Source: Chytridium lagenaria (lineage: Eukaryota > Chytridiomycota > Chytridiomycetes > Chytridiales > Chytridiaceae). From it: DNA of 64,000 nucleotides. The position numbers and the translations under genes are program-made. Shown here one piece after another: positions 11,801 to 22,703 of this stretch. The notes under the pieces are model-generated. The model made no database searches and was not told where the DNA came from. It saw nothing but the letters and a program-made list of their open reading frames with translations. The DNA lies in assembly GCA_025449115.1 (NCBI GenBank), contig JAHLKC010000058.1, forward strand, positions 124,001 to 188,000. The letters run 5' to 3'. Each line of letters begins with the position of its first letter. Position 1 is the first letter of the stretch.

Positions 11801-14800
11801 TTTCGCAGGCTGTTTTAGGGAATTTGGTTGTTGTTGCGGTAGGTTTCTTTTTCCTGTGTAATTATTAACGTGGAAAGGGTTTGACTGAGGATGCGCTTGA
11901 TAGCGTATTGGAACGGAAAGTTCATGATTTGACCCATGACAGTCAAGCCGCAAAGGTCTAGAATCAACAGAAAAAGATGTAAGTTGGGGCTCCCTACTTC
12001 ACCCCGTTCTAACGTTGCTTTAGATAATAAAAATCCAATACTCAAGCAAGCTTCTCGGTATTCGTGAAAAAATCATCAGATTAATGCAAAAGAACGATAC
12101 TGTGCCTGTTCTTGAAAAACTTGGAAAAGATGATTTTATAGTAGATTTTGGGGAACGGGATCGGCTGGTGGCGTTGAGTGAGACGAAGATTCGGGAGGTG
12201 AGGAGGAATATTGAGGAAGAGAATTTGAAGAAACGGGTTATTCGGAATCGATTAAAAGTACGTGTCTGTGCATATTTTTTTCTGATGGGTTAGATTGAAT
12301 GCTGGGACTCTATGGAGGTTATTGGACAGAGCGTGAAATCATTTAGGGTGGATGGGGTGACTACCCGGATGATTGAGGTGACAAATTTTCCGATTAGCAA
12401 ACGGCTTGAGGAGGAGAAGGCAAGAGTTGCAAGGGTGAAGCTTTTAAGAAAGGTACAGCTTCTTGTGGCAAGTATGACAAAGGTATCAAAAACGCGTCAT
12501 GAATTGAAACTTACATTTGTAGCCGAAGAAGAATATTAGCAGAATCGTGGACCTAAACGATGAGGTTTTGAGGATCTTCGCGTTCCTTTTTCTAACATCG
12601 TGTAGATTGAAGAAGGCGCCGAAGCTACCCATGAACAGCAGCCCAAACAAGCACCTCCACCGATAGAGTCTTTAAAGATGGACACCAAATCCCTCCTTTT
12701 TGACCCTCTAGAACTCACCACAAACGAACGCCGGCGCACCCAAATTTTCCTGCTTAAAGAAGTCAATTTCGATATTAAAGTACACATCTTTCCCATTTCT
12801 TTTGTTCTAATCAACTTTTCAAGTCCGAATTCAACAACAGATTTAAGGATTTTGCAAAATTGAAGAACGATGAAATCCTCAAAATTGAGGACAAGAATGA
12901 ACGTATTTTAGCGATCATAAATGAATTACAGGTTTGTGCGGGCGTGCTTTGAACGGACTGCTCATGACTTTAGATCTCGGAAAGTATGTTTCATCCAGCT
13001 TTGGATGAGGATGAAGTGCCGGAACGGATCGTCACGGTGGATGATGAGGAAGTTAAAGCTGAAAAGGTTTGACAAAATGCTGGAGGTGAATGTATTAAAC
13101 TGGGGTTTTTGAAAGTTTATCAGCCCTGAAGAGCAAAAAAGACAGGAGGAGCTTAAAAGGCAGGAGGAGGAGCGTTTGAGGGCGAGCCAGGAGGACAATT
13201 CTCGAGAACGCGCACTTATGATGATGATGGGTGGAAAGCTTGAGGATAGGTATTCATAGCACAGTGACGCCGTCTAATTGGGACAGATCTGAGGAGACTG
13301 AAAAAGAGGAACTCGTCCGTCCAGATTGGATGAACAAACCTAAAGAAGAAATGAGTGACGAAGAACGGAAGCTCCTCAAAGAATTTGAGAAAAAGCTTGC
13401 AGTGCTTAAGGTTTTTTTTTAAAAATAAAACCTCGAATGTCTAACGTTTGTAGGAAGAACAAGAGAAATACCGGAAAGCTCTTGAAACGGAGTTGAAAAA
13501 ACTACAAGGCGTCATTAACGAGATCTGTGAGACGTTTGATGTTAAGCTGAAAGAGTTTTTCGGAGTCAAGTTGGACGCTGATCAAGAAATCTATAAAAAT
13601 GAATTGAAAATCATCAAGCTTGCACAATCTGTGATTCAAATTGAAGGGGATGAACTGAAGGTAAGACTCAGAGTTAGAATTCGTTAACATTCTTAGGAGA
13701 GCGAAATCAACGCTAAGCTGGAAAGCTTAAAAGCGGAGAAAGCTAGAATCTCAGCAGATATTCCGGATATCAAGGTAATTTTGAAAGAAGGAAGAGTTTT
13801 CTAAGAATGCTATAGAAAGAACTTGAAAAATGTAGAGATGAATATGATGCAGTTGTGAAAAAAGACAAGGAAATTGAGAGACAGTTTAAGAAAGACTTTC
13901 ACAGTGGTGACCTTCTTTTCGAAAATCTTTTTAAGCTCTTCAAACAACGTGATCCCGTGAGTCTTAAATATACCGTTTCGTTCTATTTATGCTCCAAATG
14001 AAATATTCTAAAATTCTTAATCTTATTATGTAATAGATCCAAGACAATCGATCCCGTCTCTCTAATCACGAAGACACCCTATCACCTTTCTCTGATTTTG
14101 AAAAAACTATTGCAATCCCTGACGAACCCATCCGCCCCCTCGACCCCGCTCGCGACTGTCCCGAAAATCTCGCGCCAGACACCTGGGCGCGTCTCATTGA
14201 GATCCGTGAACGCAAAATCGCCATAGAAGCTGATGTCCGTACCCATCACAAAAAACTGCAAGAAGTGCTTCAAATATATCAATATATTTTGGATGAGAAC
14301 GAGAGGATTCGGAAGGAGTCGGAACGCGTTAATGCGGAGATGGCGGCTTTTGCCGAGTATAAATTTCAGTGTACTTATAATTGGAAACGCTGTTGAGTTA
14401 AAGCAGGGACAAGTGAGTGGCTTTTGAAAACGTAGCTGACGATTTTAGGTAGAAGTTCCTCAAGCCCCCTAGTTACAGATTACACCGACTCGTTCTCCTT
14501 CATCGGGGTGTAGTCGAGAAATCAATGACAACATCGTTACTCTAGCCGTTCAAAGTTGACGCCCTTAAAGAAATGAAGAATACAGAAAGGTATTCACGCT
14601 TTAGAATGTAAATATGCGTCCATTAAGAAGTCTTACATATTTAGGGAGAACAAAATGCTCGACTTCCAAGCTGAAGATCTCGTCATCCGCACCCGTGACA
14701 TCCAACTCCTTCGCGTCACCAAACAGATGCAAGAATACATTCGAGGAGGTGATGAACATAAACAGTCATCAGAAATTGTTGCACTGGAGAAACGCGCAGA

Positions 14801-15272
14801 TTATAGCCAAAAGGTCGGATAATTCGAATTTCCCCAAAGTTTAACTATAGAATAGGCGCACGCGACAAGCTCGAGGAAATGATGCGTATTGCATCAAAGT
14901 TTGATAAAAAGATTAAAATGAAGGCAAGAGAGAATAGAACCTTGGAGCATCAGCAGCGGGAACTTATGTTGCTGTAGGAGAACGTACACGGATTCGGGAT
15001 GTTCAAGGTATATTTTTCTAAATCGAGCTTTTTGTTACAGGATTATATTAACTGTAGTCTCTTTTTAGCCAAACGCTTACCTGATGCTGCGATAAAGATG
15101 ATAAACTCAAGAACATCTACACACGCCGGCGACTAATTGATCTGCAAAATCACAAGCACAAGATATCGCTATCCTTCGTGAAGAAGTGGAAAGGCTTCAT
15201 GAAACTTACCCTGCTTTCCCTACCATCCGCGACCCGACCTATTTAACTTCTATGTGTTTTTCTTTACAATAA
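8841..15272 (+). CDS. CFAP43: Cilia- and flagella-associated protein 43 (axonemal WD40/coiled-coil protein)
   Basis: CFAP43 forms, with CFAP44, part of the tether at the inner dynein f base on axonemal doublets. Exon 1 is 8841-8872 (MPVLFGDLEV) and splices in frame over 8873-9000 to SKSLGHTPTNYPQFIGPSTL. The N-terminal propeller blades include FDGRYLAALSNLPQYTVTVW and YISFDPMDCRKLCTSGGDGH, which align with human CFAP43 rather than CFAP44. The last blade (HGGVRDIAVSRDSRLIYTVG) is followed by a long coiled coil with the family signature ECWDSMEVIG and a final ERLHETYPAFPTI. At least 20 short introns and several single-base indels break the frame. The stop at 15270-15272 depends on the last exon frame being right. 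Its presence indicates motile flagella in the life cycle. Confidence 0.92.
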
Positions 15273-15642
15273 ATGGATAAGTTTATATACTTATTTTGGA
15301 GAGCTTACCTTTAATCCGTGTTCTCCTTGAGCTTTTAGCCAGTGATGCTCTTTAATTCCCTTAACTTTGGCGTTGGAACTTAGAGAAATTGCCGTTCATT
15401 TTATTCTTAACTTTTATGTTTTTTGTACTAAATGCTAATATATCCGGGGCTACTCAAAATTATGCTGAAGGGAATTGCGAAAGGGTACGAGGGTGAGGTA
15501 GATACAAATAAGTTATAAAGAAGAAGACCACAAATTCTTAACCCATACAAAACCTTCCCCTTACTCAATGCCACTTCAAATAAATTATAACAATTTTAAT
15601 TTAAAAACCAACCCAAACCAAATCAAAACAATATAGGTTAAG
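15273..15642. other. Convergent 3' intergenic region
   Basis: AT-rich spacer between the CFAP43 stop and the stop of the minus-strand methyltransferase gene. No further gene seen; probably both 3' UTRs. Confidence 0.5.
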
Positions 15643-18570
15643 CTAAACTCTCTTTGGTCCCTTGGGACCTTCCGCAACACTTGCCACACTTCCTACAGAT
15701 GACCGTCCAATCAAGTCCTCTAACCCAAACGAAATAGGCGTTTGAGGTTTTGCCAGAATCGGGGCTGGTTTTGGTGCAGTCGCTGATGCTGCTAAGAGCT
15801 CAGCTTGGGTCGGTGGAAGGGCCAAAGATTTTGCTGGTGCACGACTTGACGAAGTCGGTTCTGGAGCATTGTTTGTCTTCCATCTTTTCCCACCAAGCTC
15901 GCACAAATTCATGGCAGCGGCTGCGAGTTCCTCCATCCTCCCTTGAGCGTGTGGAGTGGGTTTGGGGTCAATGATAGACTCCCATGGTGAAGATGCTGCT
16001 TGCAGAAGTGACGCAACGTTGGCAGTGGGTTTGGGGGTTGATCTGACGGCTGGTTTGGCGACTGGCTGGGCAATTCGAGCTGACGGAGTGGGTTTGGAGG
16101 ATTGATGTGCAGCCTGAGCTGAAGGATTAGGTTTGGAGGGTTGAAGTGTTTGTGTTTGTTGGAACTGAGGTACAAGTGGCTGCAGCACGGCGAGTAGATC
16201 AGCGATCGTTGATGGTGGAGGTGCGACTATTCCTTTAGGTAGGATGTCATTAACGGAATTCACCTGGTCTCTATTCGGTGATGGGATATCGACCGCCATA
16301 GAAATATTCTCGTAATCATCTACAAGCTCTTCCTGTCTTTGTTCTTGTACAGCTTGAGGTGCATCTGCATTTTGCGGAGTCACCGGGGATACGGTATTGG
16401 GTGTTTGCTGTTGACTTTGGGAAGCAAGCAGAGACGTGACATTCGCTGTTTGCTGTTGCCTAGCTTGATTCGTGGCTGCACTTTGCAAAGCGAAAATGGA
16501 TGTAGCGTTCGGTGTTTGCTGTTGCGCGGCATGATTTGCACGTAGGGATGCCACGTGTGATGTTTGTTGTTGCCCAGCTTGATGTTCGGCTACACTTTGT
16601 GAAGCAAGCAGAGAAGTAACATTCGGTATTTGCTGATGTCCAGATTGAGACGCGGCCGAATTATGTGAAGCCAGCAAGGCTGCGATGTATGGCGTTTGCT
16701 GTTGCCCGGCTGGACCTGCGGCTGCATGTTGTGACGTAAGCAGAAGCTGTTTTCCAGATTGAGACGCGACCGCGTTATTTGAAGCCAACAAGGCTGTGGC
16801 GTAAGGTGTTTGACGTTGCGCAGCTTGGTTTACGCCTGAACTTTTAAAAGCAAGCAAGGATGTGAAGCTCGGTGTTTTCTGCTGACCAATTTGATTTGCA
16901 CCTGCGTTTGATGTAGAAAGTAGAGACGATACGGCCAATCTTCGCTTTTGTCCATCTTGATTTACAGATTCTACCGGTGTTTGCTGTGCATCTGCTGTGC
17001 CGCCGCATTTTTTTGATGCCAGCAGAGCTGTAACGTATTCTGCTGAAGGTGTGACATTTACTGATGGCAAGACAGGCTTGATGCCGTACTGCCTTAAATT
17101 TGAGGCATTGGGGCTGAAGTAGGAATTTTGAAGGTCGGCGAGACTAAATTGGAGATTGTTATGCTCGCAGGCCGTACTGGCTTCTTTGGAAAGCCCTTGA
17201 CACCATGTGTTCACTCCGGGAATAGAGCCCAAGTTTTTAAACTTTTCGCAAAAGAGTTCAACATGAGGACCCCTGAAGATTATGGGTAAGTATTCACTAC
17301 AAGATATGACGAGAAGCTTACATGTATACCAACATATGCGCGTCATCTGGAAAGACTTTCTCTCTCCCAGTAGGCGTTGAGAATATAATCTTATGATGGA
17401 AAAAGCAATGCGGGTAATTTAAGACCCTCACAAACCAAGACTGTCCCAAATCCACTTTCAATAGGATACAGGCCGATCTAATAGTCTTTGCAAAAAACTG
17501 ATCCTCTGCATGAAAAAACCATTTGGCTTGTTTAGAAGAGCCTGCGGGGTTGATGCCGTACGGTGGCGATAACCATATATCACCAAACCATGGCTTAGAG
17601 AGACCGTCGACCGATTCGTCATAGAAGGTTACTGCTAGTTGGTTTTGGTGATTTGCGTTGGCGTGTGCGGTGGTGGCGGGGTCGAGGTCGAACGATTCCT
17701 TCCCGATTACTTGTTTGGCGAGGGTGATAATGTGTTTAGGTGTGTAGATTTCACTGTTAAGGTCCGTAAAAGAGACACCAGATACTGGAAACAAATTGAA
17801 GTGCGTTATTTATCTTTTCTTCCTTTGCTCTAGCTAAAGAACCAGAATCCTTACCAAACTTTGCTGTTGTCGAGAAAACCTGCTCCTCCGTCACGGGTTG
17901 CCCAGATCTACACACCTCTGCCCAAATAAATCGTCTTATCTCCGGCGGAAACTTATGCAGAGACCGAATGTGAGAGATATTGATGGGCACTGGGAGCTTT
18001 GGATCTTCCGCCAACGACGCATAAACGCTCCTATATAATGCGAATTAAACCGTAAGTTTTCAAATATACAACTTACGCTGAACACAGATAGGTGTTGGTG
18101 GTGCGTCTGTTAAACGCAAACTTGTTAGATGCATATATATAAATATTCTTCTCCGGTTCTATTGTTGTGTCAGTAACAGTCTTTTGACATCCTATGAGAA
18201 AAACAAACATCCACCATCACACACCATACATCCTCGCATCCTCAATCTCCCTCAAAGCCGCGGCTACAAAATCATCAGCCTACACTTTATAGAGCATATC
18301 CTCACCAACAAGGAAAAACTTCCCAGTTCCCAAATGCTCTCTAATGACAGCCTCCAACTCTTCAATCCTTGAACCATACTGGATAGCCACAGGCGTCGGT
18401 CGTCCGTCAATGAGAATGGTCCCCGAGGGTCCTGCCGTATCCTCCATCCGTCGAATCTGTTTTGGTTCCTTTGGTCTTGCTGGCGCTGAAGACTGTGTCT
18501 TGCGCTTCAATGGAACCGCTGCGAATGGTGCAACAGTCTTTGATGCACTCGGAAGCAGTTGGTTCTGCAT
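15643..18570 (-). CDS. Phage Dam-like DNA methyltransferase domain with SPPY motif, N-terminal helical region and Gln-rich repeat tail
   Basis: Inferred exons (5' to 3'): 18570-18225, 18191-18077, 18030-17855, 17784-17322, 17272-15643. All four introns are GT-AG and phases agree, giving about 909 codons. Exon 1 has an in-frame TAG at 18280-18282. Residues from about 18000 down (HIRSLHKFPPEIRRFIWAEV, then SGQPVTEEQVFSTTAKF) recall the helix-turn-helix part of ParB/KorB-like proteins. Next comes a domain like phage N-6-adenine methyltransferases (Pfam Dam type): YTPKHIITLAKQVIG, FDLDPATTAHANANH, GLSKPWFGDIWLSPPYG, and near its end DDAHMLVYMGPHVELFCEKF. The catalytic tetrapeptide is SPPY, where N6A enzymes usually have D/N-PP-Y/F and many N4-cytosine enzymes have SPP-Y/F. 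The tail is Gln/Ala/Ser/Pro-rich with tandem repeats. A possible 5' exon (18853-18773, MFERPQRNAVAESQ) would join in phase at 18564. Target base and activity are inference. Confidence 0.72.
16360..17040 (-). repeat. Degenerate tandem protein repeat in the methyltransferase tail
   Basis: About nine to ten imperfect copies of roughly 24-28 residues with the core QQTPxxxSLLAS followed by xxAxxxQAGQ (for example QQIPNVTSLLASQSVAEHQA and QQTPYIAALLASHNSAASQS). Copies vary in length and some are truncated (LLLTSQHAAAGPAG). In DNA the unit shows as recurring tgttgctgttg-type blocks on the plus strand. It is expected to be disordered or a low-affinity interaction region. Confidence 0.8.
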
Positions 18571-19399
18571 CAATGAGGAAGGAATGTGTGGGAATGGTGG
18601 GTGAGTGAATGTTGTCGTTGGCCCGACAAAATCGTTTGTTTGGGCCCGTGTCGGAACTCGAAATAAATATCAAAATTGTAAACATAGATTGACGCTGTTG
18701 AAGTCCACCCGATCCATCGTAAGCGCAACGTCGACCTATTTCTGAATCATCATCTCTTACACACCCTTTTACCTCGACTCGCTTACCGAAATAGAGACAG
18801 ACTCCTCCTCCCTGCGACTCGGCGACGGCGTTCCTTTGGGGCCTTTCAAACATGTTATGGTCAGGTTCTTTCAAAACTATCTCCTTGAACACGGCAAAAA
18901 TGGTCGTAAATCTACGAAACACGGTCCTATCGTCATGAGCGAGTTGTGTCTCTTTGGTTGTTTTCTAGTTTCTATTCCACATCCTTCTTCCTTTCCTTTT
19001 CTTCAATGCCGCATCGAAGTCCCATTTTTCAAAGATATTTGAATTATGTGGGTCAATGTCCAGTTCGAGGGTGGTTTAGGTATCGAAACCAACAGCTGGA
19101 AATGCGGCATGCTTTTGTTTTTCTGTCTTTTGCTCTTTGTGAATATTTGTTTGAAAAAAAACACATTCAGCAGCTTAAAAGATAAAAACGTAACGGTAGA
19201 AAAACGTTAAAGGCGGAAAACAGGTTGTGTAAGGTAAACAAACAATTTAAAAAAGCCAGTTTAAAGAACAAGATCATGACGAAATGGAGATCAGAGTGAA
19301 AGGAAGCGTTTGGTATCCAAAACAAAAAATAGCCTTTGCCTCTACTATCTTCTCCAATCTAAAAGTACAACAAAATATGTAAAAGGGATATACACAAAA
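18571..19399. other. Region between methyltransferase and GATA genes
   Basis: Contains the candidate upstream exon 18773-18853 (minus) of the methyltransferase gene and otherwise AT-rich sequence without a recognisable protein. It probably also holds the 3' UTR of the GATA factor. Confidence 0.45.
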
Positions 19400-22300
19400 T
19401 TACGGGGAAAAAATAAGGACACTATCGCATTTACTAAGTTTAAACATCAATCTCTCACCTCCCCATATCACCCCCTCTCTCTGCTGTTCTCTCGTAATCC
19501 TATCATGCATCTCGCGCATCCTCACCATCTGCTCTTGGGTCTGTCTCATATGCTCAGACATATCTACTCCTGGCGGTCTCCACGCAGCAGGCGCAGGCGC
19601 ATGCACAGGCACATTCAGCAACCCAAACGTTTGTGACGAGGACACAGGCGACGAAGCCGTCGGAGTAGATGGAGGAGGTCCAGGCGGAGGCATCCCTATG
19701 ATGTTCCTCTTCTTTCTTGGCTTCTGACAGAAGAACCCGTCTCACCCTCCACGTCCTCCGCTTTACTCACAACTCCAGCACTCCCAGGAATAGCCGTAGC
19801 AGCCATCACCGCTCTCTGCCTTTTCCTGCCCGCAACTACACCACCGGAACCCCCAGCAGCTGCACCTCCGGGGGCGCTAACCTGTCGATGTTCACGATGC
19901 AACTTGTGGTAAAGCCCGCAAGCATTGCAAAGCGGTCGTCCTGCCTCGTCTCTTCTCCAGAGTGGGGTGGTACGTGTGCGGCAATTAGTGCACTCGACAC
20001 TAGGAATCTCGACATTGGCGGAACCGAGAGGAGGCAGCGGAGTGCCGTCTTTGGCGACACCGGCGGACGTACGGGAATGATGGTTGGGGCGGAAACTGCG
20101 GGGCCGGTTTTTATTGTGGAGTTTAAGGCTAAATATTCAAAAAAGGATAAAATGCCGTTAAGTAAATAAATCGGAAAAGGCGTAAAAAAAAGTGGACTCA
20201 CTAAAGTCCACAAGCATTACACAAAATGCAGTTGTCCAACCCCCTCCTCCAAAGAGGCGTACTTCTCTCGCCACAATTTGAACAACATAAGTCTAAGCCG
20301 GCGCCAGCACCAACCGGCCCGGTCGACGGTGCAGGTGCAGGTGCAGATGCACTTGGTCCCGCCGGAGGAGCAGAAACGGTCACAGAACCCGGTGCTTCTG
20401 GTGCACACCCAGAGGGTGCTGCCGTCGCGGCTCCCAAGAACTTTCTACGTTTGGTAATGATGGGCCTGGGTGCCTGAGCACCCGCATTGTCTGAAACAGG
20501 TGCAACTGAATTTTGCGGGTTGGATGGAGGCGATGCAGCAGCTGAGGATATGGGTGACGCATCCCGAGACCAGGGATGGCGGTGGAGAAGACGGACGCGA
20601 CGGACCTGCCCCAGCAGGCGCGGTGGGAACCAATGCAGCATCTCTCTCATCAATGTGACTGCGAACAATTAGAGCAAATCATGGTGCAACACAGCAGGGG
20701 ATTCCCTCATCGAAGTCTGTTGTTGGGACTGATATTGATGGTGATATCTGTGCTGCGGTTGATTAAAATTCTGGTATTGATGCTGTTGTTGTTGTTGTTG
20801 CTGTTCTTGTTGAGATGGTTGGGGTTTGATGTTGATGTTGGTGATGTTGGTGGCTGCTGCTCTTGCTGATGACTCTGAGTATCATGCATGACATGAGCAT
20901 CCTCTTGCGGTAGAGAAGCTCCCAGCATTAGCAGCATACAGGCCGCAACGTAATTTGATATATCCATTGATAACAAAAGTTCTGTAAGCTCTCTTCACAA
21001 TAGTGGATCCGATGGCATGCGAAGAGGAGGCGCAGCGTCGCTGTAAATAGGCCCCAACGATCCCGCAGCAGTCAAAACCCCACCATGACCATTCATCCCG
21101 GCAAACACGTCAACAAAATCAATGGCGTCGCTGTTGTTAACGGAAAGAGGTAGAGGGAGTTGCGCGGAACGCATCATTCCTGCCGAGGTATCACCAAGCC
21201 CTGATATCATGGAGCCTTCGTCATCGTGAAGGAGCATAGAGTCTAACTGATCTCCTCCGTTCATATCTTCGTGTGCTTGTGAATCTAATGGCTGATGCTG
21301 TTGGGGTAAAACACCATCATATGAAAATCCAAAGGACGGAGGAGAAAGGTCGGCAGGGTTCAGGACCTGATCTCCTTGTTGAGTGTAAACCAAATCTCCC
21401 AATTCTGGAGCATAGATTTGACTAAAAGGCATCTCCACTTGCGGATCGAAAAAGTGAACATGCCCGGCATGCTGGTGTCGATTATATAATGTTAGCGTGG
21501 ATTGCCGAACGGCTGCCTCCAAAAGGGCAGAGTTGGCAACATCATCGTTGACGACGTTTGATGGAGGTGAGGGGTTCGTGGGCCCAAGCGCCGCGGCGGG
21601 GGAGGCTGTTTGGGAGATAGGCTCGCAGAGAGCAGCAGCCTCCAAAAACGAAGACGGACCCGCCTCCTGAGAATGGTGGTTGTAATGGTGAATCGGTGGC
21701 TGAAGCTGCTGGGGTGGACGCTGTTTTGGGAGGGGACGTGAGTGAGCCCGTAGAGTTTTCGCTGACGCATTAGGGTTTGACGTTGAAACATGAGTCCGTG
21801 GGTGGGAGATATGCTGGGAGGCATGATGGTGCTGATTGTGGTGATTCCGATGCTGCTGTTGCTGGATTGCGTGGACAGGGTCGATATGCTGGGACGGCGC
21901 CACATTCTCTGATTCCACAATATCCTCCATCGCATTGACATACTCGTGGTCGTATTGCTGCTGTTGTTGCTGTTGCTGTTGCTGTTGCTGTTGTTGCTGG
22001 GGAGCTGGTACTTTACGATTGTGCGGGGGAGCTATGGGCAAAAGTACGGGGTTGGACGTGAAAAGAGTGAGATCGCTGGAAGAAGGTCTTCGCGGCTGCT
22101 GTGATGATTGTTGTGGCTGTTGGTGAGGCGGTGATGGGGACGGAGACCGAATTGGGTTTTGGATATTAGTACATCCTTGGTTATTAGAATGAAGCTGCTG
22201 GTAATGATGGTGGGTTGCGGCTCTGTGGACAGCAGCTTGACTATCGACATCCATACCGCCGAGAGGAGACCCAGCGGCACTCGATATTGTATTTACTGCA

Positions 22301-22514
22301 GCATCGAGCCTAGGTCGAAGCAGTCTTGAGGCTGCAACCGCAGGAGACGTCGAAGAAACTTCCGTTTCGTTGAGCTTCTTTGTTGTTCTGCAAGCACGCC
22401 GCCTGAACTGAGGCTGGGTCATCTTTTTTGACGACACCATGGCCTGGTGAAGATGCCATAAACGCCATGAAAGGTTCTCCAAACGACTACCGTGCTCCAG
22501 AGCATCCTTCACCT
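19400..22514 (-). CDS. GATA-type transcription factor with two zinc fingers, AreA-like N-terminal motif and poly-Gln
   Basis: Sequence-specific nuclear regulator. Near the N-terminus, after an acceptor at 22514, [20 protein letters not shown] matches the motif at the start of fungal AreA/NRE nitrogen regulators (DUF1752). A long Gln/His/Pro/Ser-rich region follows, with 15 consecutive Gln. Two class IV fingers lie near the C-terminus. The first is [20 protein letters not shown] ending CNACGL (20300-20205), and its basic tail [14 protein letters not shown] is encoded after an intron (donor GTGAGT). The second is [20 protein letters not shown] ending [16 protein letters not shown] (about 19990-19885). 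Both are C-x2-C-x17or18-C-x2-C. The basic stretch QKPRKKRN follows in another frame and the C-terminus is Pro-rich. Frame interruptions occur near 20995, 20680 and 19735. The first exon upstream of 22514 is unresolved. One finger is typical of AreA; two fingers are typical of SreA-like iron regulators, so the physiological role is open. Confidence 0.85.
21955..21999 (-). repeat. CAG/CAA repeat encoding poly-glutamine
   Basis: A pure run of CAG/CAA codons (read as ctg/ttg on the plus strand) coding for 15 glutamines inside the GATA factor, between a Pro/Arg-rich stretch and [14 protein letters not shown]. Interspersed CAA codons should limit slippage. Confidence 0.95.
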
Positions 22515-22703
22515 ATACACAATAATGCGTAAGAGACAGCATTGATAAATCTATAAATAAAATAGGGCTGGCCCGAGGGTTCGTCGGAATCCATCAACCT
22601 TCTTTAACTCCTACTAGTGCCTCCTCTACCGCTCATTTGGGTCATCCAGATCCTGTAATCCATACCGTGCGTCCGCAGTGCAAACAATGCCTCCTTAAAG
22701 ATG

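Noticed and set aside
15643..18570. Integrated prophage or bacterial contamination around the methyltransferase
   Set aside because: The domain is interrupted by GT-AG introns in phase, is flanked by fungal genes on both sides, and carries a low-complexity eukaryotic-style tail.
18407..18922. 171-residue minus-strand frame
   Set aside because: It overlaps the methyltransferase first exon in another frame; only its first 27 codons (18853-18773) are a plausible exon.
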